From: Siderastrea siderea
Taxonomy: Eukaryota > Cnidaria > Anthozoa > Scleractinia > Rhizangiidae
Length of the DNA: 64,000 nt
Direction: 5' to 3'
NCBI GenBank assembly: GCA_964030785.1
Contig: OZ034978.1
Location: forward strand, 20,001 to 84,000
Shown here: in pieces, positions 54,467 to 64,000 of the stretch
Position numbering within the stretch: the first letter of the stretch is position 1
Layout: every line of letters begins with the position of its first letter
Notes under the pieces: model-generated
The model's input: only the letters and a program-made list of their open reading frames with translations
Told to the model about the DNA's origin: nothing
Database searches by the model: none
Program-made: the position numbers and the translations under genes

Positions 54467-57400
54467 TTTATAGTAATAATTATGTTCTGAACAAACTACA
54501 TTTGATGTAATCTTTTGCAGGGAGAAATCAGAGCAACTGCTTTTAATGATGCTGTTGATAAGTTTTATGAAATGCTTGAAATAAACAAGGTTGGTATTCT
54601 ACTTGAGGCTTATATTTTTTAGAGGATGCTCACACATGCATAGGCTTCCTTCATGTGAATCAGAATGTATTCATACTTGCATTGTTGAACTTCAGCCTTC
54701 AGTTGGGACTTTTCAGGACCAAATAATTTTTTAATCTTAATATCAACCAATAAGTGAATCATCATGCAAACTTTTTTTCTTCTTTTCTGAACTTGGGAAA
54801 TCAAAAATCCAAGTGGGAGGGTTGTCCAATAATGTGCAGTGTTTAAACCAGCCCTTACCACTTCAATGAATTTTTATTTATTAAATATTTCATCTTTACT
54901 TCAGGTGTTTTACATTTCCAAGTGTTCACTAAGAACTGCAAACAAGCAGTTCTCATCTATCAAGAATGATTACGAGATGTATCTTAACAAAGACAGTAAC
55001 ATTGAGCCGGTAAGGCGTTGCCATCTAGTCTGTTAAGAAATACTGGGGGTATCTATTTAAAAGTCAAAGCTAGAAAGTAATTTGGCTTAGAGTAAAATTG
55101 TGCATTTTTCACATACATGCTCAAGAATGGTGCCTCCTTTTGTTGCTGCGCATACCTTCTGTGCATCTTGGGTCTGGCCTACTAATACAAAGGTATTTTT
55201 GTGGGGTTTATAACTATGTGGAAAAAGTAGATCTTAGCATTAGGGCTATCAGAATCTAAAAAGAAAATTGGGGCTACCCCGGCATCTTTGTATTTTGGAG
55301 CGTTTTTAGGGTTATGGTTGCTTAATTATCTTTGAAAAATGTGTGGTTACCTACATTTTTCTTTTTAGATTCCGGTAACTCTTGCTAAGATCTGCTTTTT
55401 CCCCATAGTCAAAACCTTTGCAAAAATACCTCTGTATTAGGAGGCACTGTCCTTAAACACATTTTTAAATGCTTAATGTCACTGTTCCAATTCCAATTAG
55501 CAAATTTGTCTCTTTGAAACCAAATAAAAAGTATCAATATTGACTTACTAATTAAAGTAAAGAACACCGCACACATTTGGGGTGAAATAGGGGGACACCG
55601 CTCGGCAGTGAGCGTGACAGACGACTTCCACTGCTGACCTTTTTAGAGCCTCACGTCTCCTAGCCGCATGAGCTGAAACCTAGGCAACATAACAGAAACA
55701 ATGTGCTGCAGTGGCAGCACGCCAAGGCCAGCAGCATGGCACTGAGAAGAGTATTGGCAGGTCTAAAGCTAGAGCACTGCAACCTAGGCCAGGAACGTGC
55801 CACAGCGGCAGTACTACGAACTGAAACCTAAGGCCAGTGACATGCAAAGTTAAGAAACTATCTCACACCTATCTCACCAGTGATGCTGGGTCAGACCAGA
55901 ATATTGGCAGGATGTTAATGCAAAAACTGGCAAAATAAACTAGTAAACGAAGCTTGGGGAAGTCGCAATGCAGACTTGACTGAATGTAATCCCTGAGAAG
56001 CGGCCCCAAGTTTATTGAATACGGTCTCCTAAACAAATGAACTGAGTATGACTTTGAACCTTGTACAGAGCATTTTATAGCAAGACAGTGTCCAAAGCCT
56101 GAGCCAATGGCTGTACCATGCGATTGCTAGACATAAAATAATAATAAATAGGACATAAATGGAGTATTTATTGAATTAACCATGGAGAAATGGTGAACTA
56201 ACTAGTAGCTAGACAAGGTTGCAACATACTACAATAGAACCGTAAATAAAAAGCCCCAACAAAGAATACAATGTAGGAACCCAGGAGTCATGTAAGTTGA
56301 TAAATTACGATCATCCAGGTGAGTGTAGTCCTGAGAAGGACTGTTTGTGATGACATTGACTGAGTTTCAACAACCTGAGTGGAAGTCATCATCAGAGTCA
56401 AGTGAATTGTGAATCATCATCAGATGTTATAAGTCTCTGGTCGTTGTCCCGATTGGTTGATGAACTCGCAATGTCTGTTGTTTGTTTGTCTTCTTGTTGT
56501 TGTTGTTAAGAAGTCCTTTGTAAGGTGCAGGTAGTTTTTGGCAATGGTTCAGTGGTGTTTGTTCTAAGTTAGTAAACCAGCTTTCCAGTGTGTGATTCGT
56601 TGAAAGTAGTTTGTACCATAGGTAATGCATTTAGCAGAGTCCTAGTCAATTCTGTGGTTTGTTTTGTTAAATGGTGCAATGTGATTGTTGATATCACCAT
56701 TTCTAGTTGCTTACTTGTGTTCAGACAGTCGGATGTTCAAATTTCGGCCGGTCTCACCAATATAAGCAGCCTGGCAGTTACAGCGTTTGATCTTGTAAAC
56801 TGCTCCCTTGCTGTCCTTTGGTTTGTCTTTGTTCTTGACGTTTGTCAGTAGTTATCGCAAAGTAGTGATAGGTTTGTGAGCATCGCGGATGTTTTAGGGT
56901 CGTAGGAACCATGTGATAGTTTCAGAAGTCCCTTTGATGTAAGGTATGGTTGCAGTAGTGACACTGGTGTCGAGTTAGTGTTTGTAGCATTGCGTTCAGA
57001 GTTTCTGTAAGCATTGTCTAATAAAGTCCCGGCTATAATTGTTCTTGTTGAAAATGTTGTCTTAGTACTTGATTTCATCCGTTAAACTGTCAAGTGGGTC
57101 ACAACCTAGTTGTGTGCATCTTGTCAAGGTCCACATAGTGGTTGCTTTGTGAGAAGTAGGGTTTTAAGATGATTGGTCTAGTAGTCTGTCGGTATGTGTT
57201 GGTTTTCTGTAAGTTGTCCTCCGTATTTTGTTATTATCACAGGAAACCAAGCAGTCTAGAAAAGGTATTTTTACCATTTTCCTTGATCTCTGTAATAAAC
57301 TGTGCCAGCATTTTGCGTGTTAAGGTGTTCGTGAAAATCGTCAATTTCGTCTTTGTGTACGGCTGTAAAGGTATCGTCAACATAGCGTAGCCAGAGTGGT

Positions 57401-60400
57401 AGTGTTCATTTGTAAGTTGCGAGGGCTCACTCCTCAATGCTTTGCATAATGATATCTGTAGCAACAACGGAAACCGGTGATCCCATAGCTGTTCCATGCA
57501 ACTGTTTGTAGTGTTTGCAATTGTACTGAAAGTAAGTAGAAGTAAGACAAGGGTTCTGTAAGTCCATTAAGTTGTCTGTAGGTAACAGTTTAATAGTAGA
57601 GTTGTTGATGGCAGTCTCGGTGTAGTCTAGAGCCAGTTGAAGTGGAATACTGGTGAACAGTGATTTCACATCAAAAGACAAAAGTTTGTAGTCGTCAGGT
57701 ACTTGTACTGTGTTGATTGCGTCGACTGTAGTTTGTGTTATGATTCGTCAGTCAAAGGTTTAAGTACAGTCATGAAATATTCGGACAGTTGGTAAGTCAG
57801 AGGCCATAGTCGACAAACTGACTAATTTCACCAACAGTAGACCAATAGACATTTGACTAACAAAAGGTGGATTGAAATGCACCAATCACGTTTTACAGTC
57901 TTTGCAGCCAAGAACATCACGGCTTAACTGATAGACAACCAATAACATCGTGAGTTTGTCGACCAATCGGAACAACGACCAGAGACTCGTAACATCTTAT
58001 TATCTGCTGCAGTTCACAATTAGCTTGACCCTGATGATGACTTCTGCTCAGGCTGTCGAAATGTTAGTCAATGTCACTTCAAACAGTCCTTCTCAGGACT
58101 ACACTTACCTGGACGATAGTATTTTAATTACCTACTTATGAAAAGAATGCAATGATACATTTATAGTCCTAGATTGAGAGTCTAAAGTACAGTATGAAAT
58201 AGATACTTCGCGGGGACAAAGAGTGTCACGTTCCATTATCTGCGTTTTACAGTATTGTATTGTAAAATTTTCCGTAAAAGCGTCCTTTCTCTTCCCAGTA
58301 CACAAACTGACATTGCTGGATTGGACAAAAGGAGCACAAATAAAACACTTGGTCCAAACAACAAGAAAAGCTTAAAGAAGTTGCCACTGACACTGAACCA
58401 TCCTGTACAGGAAAATTGTCCACAGTTTTATTAACTGCAAACAGAGAAAAAAAGACAAACTAATTAAAAAATACATTGAATTTCACACCAAAACTTATCT
58501 GTTTCAGTGCAATGATCCTTGTGACTTGCCAACGATCCAGTACAACTTTGTAAGCATTGGTGACCTGGGCAACTGCAGTGGAGATGACATTGTTGGTGAG
58601 TACTTTGCAGGACTGTTGCCTGACTAGTGTCAGCAATAAATAATGATCATAGCAAATAGTAAAGTGACAAATACTTGCAAATGATTGACAGTCTGTATTT
58701 GCAAATACTGATGTATTGTGGATGGATTACACCATATTTACACTCTGGCAAGGTTGATGAGGCTCATTTGGCCTCTAGCAATATTATACAACTTTTCTAA
58801 TATAACACAAAACATCAAACAGTTGTTAACATCCTGTAGAAGCTGGGAGGTGGTGCAAGGAAATGCATCATGCTGAAACCTCAGTTTCAGATTAAGGAAT
58901 CTTGTATTTAGTAAGAGAAAAGTGGCTGAAAATTCATCTCATTCATTGTTGAAATATTATCACAAAAGACAGCTAAATATAAAAATGTGGTTTGCAACAA
59001 ACAACCCAGTAGTAAACAAATTTCAAAGTTTTGACATTACTTTCAACAGGGAAAGTCTAACTCAATTTATGTTGTGTAACACTGAAATTAAGGATACTTA
59101 TAAGGTTGTAATATTGTAATTTTGACAAAGCCACCGTGGATAAATAAAGTTTTCTATCTTCTGTCTATCCATCTATCCATCCATCCACCCACCCGCCCGT
59201 CCGTCCGTCCGTCCGTCCATCCATCAACAACTTTATTAACAACTTTATTAAAGTGTCTAATCTTCTAGGTGGCCATGTTGACATGAGCACCAAAATTCTA
59301 CACAGAGCACAGGCTCCACAATATCTTAGCATTGGGCTCCCTGCTTTGTTTGTTCTGTCCCTCCATTTGTAAATGTTAATTTGTTTTGCATCTGTTCAGT
59401 ATGAAGCCAATTGGTCTCTCTAACCTTGGATTATATGATGTTAGCGTGTGTCACTAACATTCATGATCCTTGACAGACATTCTTGGTGTGGTGATCAACA
59501 TTGATGATGTTACCCAGATAACCACAAGAGCAACCAACAGACAGGTTTGTCAGTGTAGCTCTGTGTTTTAACTTGTAAGATTCAAAGAAACAAATGTATG
59601 CCACAATTTGCAAAACCAAATTGGGGTGTTTCACCTGAAACACACTCAAAAGTTGCTTCTAAGCTACTCCTTAGATGGTGTAATTCAATATTTTGGGTGA
59701 ATGTTTTCAGGTATCTAAGAGGGATGTTACCTTATTGGACAGATCAGAGAAGAGTATCAGAGCAACTTTATGGGGAGATCTTGTGAGTAGATTCAACTGA
59801 TACATTAGTGCAGTGGCACAGCCACGTCCAATCTTACCTTCAGCATTTCTCTTTTTTGTCATTTATTAATTGTCAATTAAGAAAGCAGTTTGGCCTTACT
59901 GGGCATTCCTTGAAAAAAATATAACAAGTTTTTCTCATATAATCTTACTTGGAAATATGAATCAGTTACCTAGTAATTCTTACAAAGGGGGAACCTTGTT
60001 CTGTTTGCTCGACTTCCTCCAAAAAGTAATAATTTCTGTTGAGTATTTTGTAAGAACAGCATGCAAATTAAAACAATGTAACTCAATGTGCAGCAGCAAA
60101 AACCGAATTAGACTGGGACAAATTTTACCTACCCTCACAAAATCTTAAAATCTTCCTACCTAGACCCGACAAAATAGGCCACAGAGGGAGTTAGCAAAAG
60201 TAGACTAATCAATAACACATCACAACGTATCGTTTGGATTTTGTTTATTGTTTACCAAGAATAATGAAACATTAAAGCGATAAGTCCGGAAATAGGTGCA
60301 TCCAAGAGATAGGCACGCACACTGTACTAATTTTTGTTCTTACAAAGCATGCATGCTTACACTACACATGAGAAATTTATATTAATTTTGTCTCAAAGTG

Positions 60401-62096
60401 TTAAGAGGAATGCATGAAATTGTTTTTCCCTGTTAAATTGGTTTTTGTTTTAGTATATTTTATTTCTGTGTTTAAGGTCCTCATGCCTTGGATTTAGAGA
60501 CAGTGTCTCTTGCTGGAGTGTAATTAGACAAATTTTGTTTGTCATTTTGGCTTGAAAGGGGAAGGTTTATGTTGATATAAGACATGGTGAGGCGGTCAGT
60601 ACAAAATGCAGACTGCAGACTGCAGACTACAGACCGGGTACAAAATGCAGACTAGGTACAAAATGCAGACTGCAGACTGCAGACTGGGTACAAAATGCAG
60701 ACTGACATTTGAAACTGTTTTTTTTATGTTATTACCGGTTGTCACGCAATCCCTTTTCCGATGTCATATTCCACGAAAACTCGCATTACTGGGGAATGAT
60801 CTTCCTCCATTACTCGAAACGAAAACACTGAGTCATGATTTCATTTTGTGTAGCAATTGTGTGGTCATTCATGATCCGATGCGGTAAAACAAAGGCACTT
60901 CTTCTTCACCACTGTCACTTGACATCGGAAAAGGGACTGCGTGACAACCGGTAAGTTATAAAATGAAATAACATAAAAAAAACCCCGAAAAAAACAGTTT
61001 CAAATGTCAGTCTGCATTTTGTACCCAGTCTGCAGTCTGCAGTCTGCATTTTGTACCCAGTCTGCAGTCTGCAGTCTGCCTTTTGTACTGACTGCATGGT
61101 GAGGTTTAGAAGTGAGAAGTTTCAGCCAGAGGATAATTTCCCTATTATGTACGTGTCACCTTTTCCTTAGTCAAATGTGTGAGGTTTTGTCTGGATATTA
61201 CCTGGATCTCTGAAGACGTTTAAGTGCTTTTTAAACATCCCACAAGATGGCCATGGTCTGCACTCCAACACCTCATGTAGTGTTATTTATGGGACAATAT
61301 TTTTTACTTTGAATTAAATTTACAAGGTCATTGGTTTGACTCCCATCTGGGACTCAGATTTTTTCTTTTTTCCTATGCTTGTACATGTAACAGATTGATT
61401 ATATCTTTAATGATACATGTAGTAATAATAATAATAGTAATTAGTAGTAGTATACTGTGTATATAGTAATAATTATAATAATTTTGGGAAAACCTTCCAT
61501 GACAGGCTGAGAAATTTGAAGAGCATGTGGGAAAGAATCCTGTTCTTGCATTAAAGGGAGTCAAAGTGTCAGAATATGGAGGTACATTATGACAGTAGAT
61601 AGACAGTTGACTGATCAATTGACAGTAGCTAAAGCTTGCTGTCTTCTTGCAGGGGGGGGGGGGGGAGGGGTGGAGGCTGACAACAAGAGAAATTGCAAGT
61701 CACCAGTGCTTTTGGGTTTATTGTTTTTTCCATGCTTAGTTTATGCATCTTTAAGAGTGCCAATACAAATCACTTCATGCTCAGTTTAATCTTATTACGG
61801 ACTGTCATTGCCACTAAAACATGGAACCAGCCAAAACAACTCACACCCATCCCAAGCCAAGTTGTGGGTTTTTTACTGTAGAATTTATCTGCCAAGTACC
61901 CTCGTTTAATCCAGAAATGACTGTCAGTCTGGCAGAAGTTCAGTAACATGACACATGAAACATCTCCTTGTGCTTTCTAACATGACATATGGAACTTTTC
62001 CTTCTGCTTTCTAGGTCGTTCGTTGTCAATCTTGAACTCTACCAATGTAATGGTTGATCCACTGAATCTCAAAGAGGCACACAGTTTACGTGGATG
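37941..62096 (+). CDS. RPA1: Replication protein A 70-kDa DNA-binding subunit (RPA1), 5' seventeen coding exons
   Basis: RPA1 is the large subunit of the eukaryotic single-strand DNA binding complex used in replication, repair and checkpoint signalling in the nucleus. Exons: 37941-37964, 38119-38175, 40123-40178, 43815-43849, 44544-44652, 47806-47963, 49173-49232, 50342-50405, 51434-51514, 54085-54187, 54521-54589, 54905-55009, 58508-58595, 59477-59544, 59711-59782, 61506-61581, 62015-62096. All junctions are GT-AG and keep frame, giving about 435 codons. Exons 1-6 encode the N-terminal OB fold (DBD-F); 6-9 a Gln/Gly-rich linker; 9-12 DBD-A with aromatic contacts in [10 protein letters not shown] and IRATAFND; 13-17 DBD-B with IRATLWGD and VSEYGGRSLS. 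DBD-C and its zinc ribbon lie beyond the right edge. Transposable elements fill introns 3 and 12. Confidence 0.96.
38034..38043 (+). promoter_or_regulatory. Second E2F-like site, in RPA1 intron 1
   Basis: TTTTCCCGCG, a strong E2F match, 70 bp past the exon 1 donor. Confidence 0.55.
38119..38175 (+). CDS. RPA1: RPA1 exon 2
   Basis: 19 codons after acceptor cttgcag: [19 protein letters not shown]. It aligns with GDTNIKPILQVI. Donor gtaaga. Confidence 0.93.
38176..39287. other. RPA1 intron 2, left part
   Basis: Two copies of a GCGTGAGAAATTTGCACTCG word near 38320 and 38365, and a GGCACGAATAGG doublet at 39135-39192. No other feature is seen. Confidence 0.45.
39288..39588. mobile_element. PIF/Harbinger-like MITE, diverged copy
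   Basis: AAGGCCAATTTACACGG at the left and CGTGTAAATCGACCTT at the right are inverted. The interior (ATGTCTTGGGATTTTAAAACATG..AATGACGAGTTGTAT) is a direct relative of the copy at 48041. Confidence 0.65.
40123..40178 (+). CDS. RPA1: RPA1 exon 3
   Basis: 56 nt after acceptor acacag, encoding [18 protein letters not shown] plus a split Arg codon. Donor gtacgt. Confidence 0.93.
40222..42230. mobile_element. 2.0-kb TIR DNA element in RPA1 intron 3
   Basis: TA duplication (40220-40221, 42231-42232). Termini CAGTACAGGTCACGGGGATT and inverse GGCCCGTACTG. Arms of about 150 bp are rich in ACACGC/GCGTGTAA words and share CAATATGGCG. The interior has only short ORFs (40528-40713 plus; 41791-41982 minus, ending in a possible splice donor) that I cannot assign. 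It begins 43 bp after the exon 3 donor. Confidence 0.7.
42524..42602 (-). other. ATG mini-exon inside the left TIR
   Basis: Inverse twin of 43390-43468, the same 79-nt length and donor. The two substitutions are both missense. Confidence 0.45.
43390..43468 (+). other. ATG mini-exon inside the right TIR
   Basis: Reads [12 protein letters not shown] to FTE plus one base, then gtaaaa. Strong start context CAAGATGGCGG. Inverse twin at 42524-42602 with two base changes. Unknown protein; it could be the first coding exon of the parental transposase or a captured host exon. Confidence 0.45.
43815..43849 (+). CDS. RPA1: RPA1 exon 4 (microexon)
   Basis: 35 nt encoding (R)[11 protein letters not shown](S). 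It matches RLLMSDGLNT of human RPA1. Acceptor ctcag, donor gtaagt. Confidence 0.93.
44544..44652 (+). CDS. RPA1: RPA1 exon 5
   Basis: Encodes [18 protein letters not shown] and continues to NIIQET(R). MLATQLN is a signature of the DBD-F fold. Acceptor attttag, donor gtagga. Confidence 0.96.
44778..45310 (+). mobile_element. LINE 3' end with (CTGT)n tail
   Basis: [20 protein letters not shown] then ILWNAI matches the C-terminal 'TNYGKxSxxFxGxxLWNxIP' block of CR1/L2-like ORF2. AATAAA and a (CTGT)n run (45264-45307) follow. It is in RPA1 intron 5, in the same sense as the gene. Confidence 0.7.
45531..45684 (+). repeat. 24-bp minisatellite
   Basis: About six copies of AATCTGTACTTTGCGAAATGA-like units. 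The 134-codon minus-strand ORF here is repeat-derived. Confidence 0.75.
45685..47805. other. RPA1 intron 5, right part
   Basis: Only a G-homopolymer at about 46915-46930 and short unassigned ORFs. No gene is recognised. Confidence 0.5.
47806..47963 (+). CDS. RPA1: RPA1 exon 6
   Basis: Encodes [20 protein letters not shown], then IGDPKP and a Gln-rich start of the linker. It matches [20 protein letters not shown]. Donor gtacaa, phase 1. Confidence 0.95.
48041..48349. mobile_element. PIF/Harbinger-like MITE, 309 bp
   Basis: TTA duplication (48038-48040, 48350-48352). Perfect 16-bp ends GGGCCGATTTAGACAG and CTGTCTAAATCGGCCC. Related to 39288-39588. Confidence 0.8.
48350..48853. repeat. CAGAC-ended MITE, about 500 bp
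   Basis: TTAAAATGCAGAC at 48350 and its inverse ending 48853, with further inverse match through GACTGGGGATTTTTT. The right edge (CATGTTAAAATGCAGAC in inverse) equals the word at about 12314-12330. It directly abuts the PIF-like MITE. Confidence 0.65.
49173..49232 (+). CDS. RPA1: RPA1 exon 7 (linker)
   Basis: 60 nt, (A)[18 protein letters not shown]. Unconserved linker, accepted on splice sites and phase. Confidence 0.75.
49490..50313 (-). mobile_element. LTR-like dispersed repeat, copy 1
   Basis: Shares with 55572-58252 the words GTGACAGACGACTTCCA, AAGCTTGGGGAAGTCGC, TTTATTGA and the end CTGCGTTTTACAG. On the minus strand it has an AATAAA just past GGGTTCAC, as in an LTR polyadenylation region. 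No internal retroviral-type coding sequence lies nearby, so it may be a solo LTR. Exact ends are uncertain. Confidence 0.55.
50342..50405 (+). CDS. RPA1: RPA1 exon 8 (linker)
   Basis: 64 nt, (G)[20 protein letters not shown]. Gly-rich linker. Acceptor cctag, donor gtactg. Confidence 0.78.
51017..51352. repeat. MITE with GGGTTTAC / GTAAACGGGCC ends
   Basis: Imperfect inverted ends in RPA1 intron 8. The interior is rich in TTGCAA / TTGCAATT words. Style resembles the PIF-like MITEs, but the target duplication is unclear. Confidence 0.45.
51434..51514 (+). CDS. RPA1: RPA1 exon 9
   Basis: 81 nt ending [13 protein letters not shown](R), the conserved entry to DBD-A (VVPIASLTPYQSKW). Donor gtgagc. 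Confidence 0.95.
51515..54084. other. RPA1 intron 9
   Basis: A short G-rich tandem repeat with GGAATTCC cores (three copies, 52460-52555) and (CAA)n at about 53667-53698. No gene is recognised. Confidence 0.5.
54085..54187 (+). CDS. RPA1: RPA1 exon 10 (DBD-A)
   Basis: Encodes [20 protein letters not shown] then [14 protein letters not shown], almost identical to animal RPA1. It carries DNA-stacking aromatic positions. Confidence 0.97.
54408..54466 (+). repeat. (CAA)n(TAA)n microsatellite
   Basis: AACAACAACAACACCAACAA then (TAA)n, 50 bp before exon 11. Confidence 0.85.
54521..54589 (+). CDS. RPA1: RPA1 exon 11 (DBD-A)
   Basis: 23 codons, [20 protein letters not shown] and INK. The Phe of ATAFND is the second stacking residue. 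Confidence 0.97.
54905..55009 (+). CDS. RPA1: RPA1 exon 12 (end of DBD-A)
   Basis: 35 codons, [20 protein letters not shown] and [15 protein letters not shown]. Matches [24 protein letters not shown]. Confidence 0.97.
55572..58252 (-). mobile_element. LTR-like dispersed repeat, copy 2, interrupted by a Penelope-like element
   Basis: Left part 55572-56273, right part 58142-58252. The same block order as copy 1 continues across the insertion and ends TCTGCGTTTTACAG. Confidence 0.6.
56274..58141 (-). mobile_element. Penelope-like retroelement (degenerate), reverse transcriptase plus GIY-YIG
   Basis: Minus strand. RT motif [21 protein letters not shown], motif [12 protein letters not shown] and motif [19 protein letters not shown] (in a shifted frame) are at 57681-57330. 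The GIY-YIG domain [20 protein letters not shown] is at about 56790-56720, broken by TAA. The 3' end (56274-56475) is repeated in inverse at 57930-58141, the inverted pseudo-LTR arrangement of Penelope-like elements. It is flanked by AAAGAATACAATG / AAAGAATGCAATG (56261-56273, 58142-58154), a 13-bp target duplication with one mismatch. It lies in RPA1 intron 12, antisense. Confidence 0.82.
58508..58595 (+). CDS. RPA1: RPA1 exon 13 (start of DBD-B)
   Basis: [20 protein letters not shown] and onward. Matches [20 protein letters not shown]. It follows the repeat-filled 3.5-kb intron 12. Confidence 0.93.
58920..59226 (+). mobile_element. LINE 3' tail with (TCCA)/(GTCC) microsatellite
   Basis: A short frame ending DTYKVVIL, then GGATAAATAAAG and a run of TCTATCCATC / GTCCGTCC (59160-59226). 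It looks like the 3' end of the LINE class at 44778. Coding evidence is weak. Confidence 0.4.
59477..59544 (+). CDS. RPA1: RPA1 exon 14 (DBD-B)
   Basis: (D)[19 protein letters not shown], matching [20 protein letters not shown]. Phase 1 to 0. Confidence 0.95.
59711..59782 (+). CDS. RPA1: RPA1 exon 15 (DBD-B)
   Basis: 24 codons, [20 protein letters not shown] then GDL. The Trp corresponds to the DNA-stacking Trp of DBD-B. Confidence 0.96.
60593..61094. mobile_element. 502-bp TIR element with perfect 10-bp target duplication
   Basis: CATGGTGAGG on both sides (60583-60592, 61095-61104). The ends C(G/A)GTCAGTACAAAATGCAGA are inverted. Each arm repeats GGGTACAAAATGCAGACTGC blocks, then GTTTGAAACTG-like sequence and CATCGGAAAAGGGA. 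The interior is non-coding. A 9-10 bp duplication suggests a Mutator-like family. Confidence 0.8.
61300..61372 (+). repeat. Possible tRNA-derived SINE fragment
   Basis: GGTCATTGGTTTGACTCCCA and CTGGGACTCAGATTTTTTC resemble a tRNA B box followed by a SINE body. The A box was not identified. Confidence 0.25.
61506..61581 (+). CDS. RPA1: RPA1 exon 16 (DBD-B)
   Basis: [20 protein letters not shown] then VSEYG. Human has VSDFGG here, so Tyr replaces Phe. Confidence 0.95.
62015..62096 (+). CDS. RPA1: RPA1 exon 17 (end of DBD-B)
   Basis: [20 protein letters not shown] then EAHSLRG(W), matching [28 protein letters not shown]. Donor gtaata. This is the last RPA1 exon in the window. Confidence 0.96.
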
Positions 62097-64000
62097 GTAA
62101 TACTAATATTATTATAATAGCTTCAGTGAATACAGTGGTACTAAATTGGAGTGTCTACAAAACAAAAGACTTGAGATCTGAGACACAAGACTTAAAGTTA
62201 CAGTCGATTAATTTGGGGTCACTTTTTGAAAGATGTGAAAATATCACTTGGTGATAGCTTATCACTCTGTCTATTGCCTGCAGAAGTAAAAATTCCGAAA
62301 TGCCTTTTCCCTGCAAAGTTATGGCAAATTTTGTTTTTTGTGTGACTATAAAACTTATCTTCAAAGGTGCAGCACTTGTTAAAAGAAATAAAGGTACTTC
62401 ATCTATATTCAGGCTTCTCTGGAGTGGTGTTTGCTTTTTTGAAAAGTTTTATTTGAAGTTTTTCAAAATACCATTTTAATTTGATGAAGTCTGTAAAATT
62501 CCTTTTCAGCCATAATGTACTGGTCTTGAAGAACTAATTTCCACCACCAGATATTGTCCTCTTTCGCAGTTGAAGAAGCAAATATCTGTGGTTGTTTAGT
62601 GCTGACTGAAATTGGAGAAATTGAATAATTTCCCACAAAAGTTCCAAATTACTGATATTTGGAAGGCTTGGGTATCACGTTTGTCATGACTGGAAGATGC
62701 TTCATGGGGTTTTTTAAATGCATTAAAATACCTATGCAAAGTCTTTTAAGCTGTTTTTCTCTGCTTTTAGTTTTTTGCAACTTTGCTTCCTTTTAACAAA
62801 TTGATTAAACAGAAAATTTGTCATACAAATGGGAAATTTGGCACACTTCTATAATAGTCCTTGTTCAAAATCACATCGGGCATTTTTGAATTTCCTTGTA
62901 GTGTTGAAATTTACTAGCCTTTCATGCAAAATACTTCAGACAGAAAATAGTCAGTAATCTTCAAGTCATCTTTATTGTGTTTTGAAAACTTACAGAAAAA
63001 AATCCCGACACAGTTTTCGAGATCTCTGTCTGTTTGATATCTTTGCAACAAAGGATTGCTTCATGTAGTTTTTAAAATGATAGTGCAGGTAATTTATGTT
63101 TGTATACAGATGTCGCTAAATTGCATTTAAAGTGTCATAGTGGGTTCAATTTTTTGTGTGGATGCATTAATAATAAAATTACATAAGAATAATAATAGGC
63201 TTTATTTATCGAGGGTAAGCACTTGACAGTAGTAAAAACACTGATAACTCCGTGGCCCTCACTACAACACAAAATATTAGATGGGTGGGTGGGTGTATGT
63301 ATCAGTTTCATGTATGTAACTGTGAGTGACAATGTCGTGTTTGTCAGTTCGTCTACAATAAAAGCAAAATTTAATAAATAGATAGATAATAACAACAACT
63401 GATTACAGGACTTTTGGCTCAATTTTTTTTTCTCTCAATGCAAATTTTTCACGCCAATTTTTGACAAGTTGTTGGGTTTTTTGTTCGCTCAGCATTCTGA
63501 TTTGCTTCATATTCACGAATCAATTTTATGTGTGCACTTGGTAAAATAAAGAAAATGATCTCTTATCAAACAGCTAAAAGGGCAATTTAAGATAAAAATG
63601 AGATCTCATACCTCTAGCTTTGTAATGATTTTGTGACAATCCCCTAAAGAAACGTTAGTAAATTGCATTTTTTCCCACTTTGAGGGAACTTTTAACTGAT
63701 GACTTCTAAGATTTCTTTTTATTCAGAATTCTTTTCCTTTTTTTGTGAAATTGATGTTGAATTGTATTACACAATATGTGAATCATGCTCTAGTTAACTA
63801 TCTAAGCAAGGGTCTTCGTTCTGTAGTTAAATTACCCGTCCTTTCTATAAAACAAACTAGAAGTGTGTCAATTTTGTGTTTCTTGGTGTCGCACAAAGCA
63901 TTTAAGCTAGGCGGGCTTTGACAAAATCTGGATTGGTCCAGATCGGATTCGACTGACAAAACCTGTAGAAGATCAGGTTGGAATGGCAAAACCCTGATCT
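62097..64000. other. RPA1 intron 17, runs off the window
   Basis: No exon matching the start of DBD-C was found by eye. Only short simple repeats (GGGT near 63283) are visible. Confidence 0.5.

Noticed and set aside
61300..61372. A tRNA gene
   Set aside because: Only a B-box-like stretch is visible, with no acceptor stem or anticodon arm. Listed as a weak SINE relic instead.

Overview
This is animal nuclear DNA: AT-rich, intron-dense and packed with transposon remnants. The repeat types and the two host genes best fit an anthozoan cnidarian, probably a stony coral. The taxon is an inference from protein similarity and repeat style, not something the sequence states. Nothing looks bacterial, and I see no CRISPR array, operon or rRNA gene.

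Two conserved host genes were assembled exon by exon, with GT-AG introns and matching codon phase at the joins. ADO (2-aminoethanethiol / N-terminal cysteine dioxygenase) is on the minus strand, from start codon 37754 to stop 8072. RPA1 (large subunit of the single-strand DNA binding protein RPA) is on the plus strand from 37941. Its first 17 coding exons are here, and the gene runs off the right edge before its zinc-bearing DBD-C. The two start codons are 186 bp apart, head to head, with an E2F-like site between them and a second one in RPA1 intron 1. This is a compact bidirectional promoter. One ADO coding exon, between 8129 and 9838, could not be found by eye.

Layout. 1-1452: 5' half of a gene of an unclassified transposon-associated family (minus strand), with an in-frame stop. 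1453-8071: no convincing host gene, one SAP-like fragment and a 97-bp palindrome. 8072-37754: ADO, whose introns hold LINE, Penelope-like and integrase fragments, several MITEs, a 4-kb TTAA-flanked inverted-repeat element carrying a decayed gene of the same unclassified family, a CAGGG-ended element filled with a 50-bp minisatellite, hairpins and minisatellites. 37755-37940: shared promoter. 37941-64000: RPA1. Intron 3 is almost entirely two DNA elements with clean target duplications (TA, and a perfect 9 bp). Intron 12 holds an LTR-like repeat split by a Penelope-like insertion with a 13-bp target duplication. Other introns hold PIF/Harbinger-like MITEs, a 502-bp element with a perfect 10-bp duplication, LINE tails and microsatellites.

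The strongest leads are the TTAA inverted-repeat element, which ties an orphan nuclease-like gene family to transposon termini, and the 9-bp-duplication element whose two near-identical arms each carry an ATG mini-exon and an octamer array. The rest is two ordinary housekeeping genes in a repeat-rich setting.
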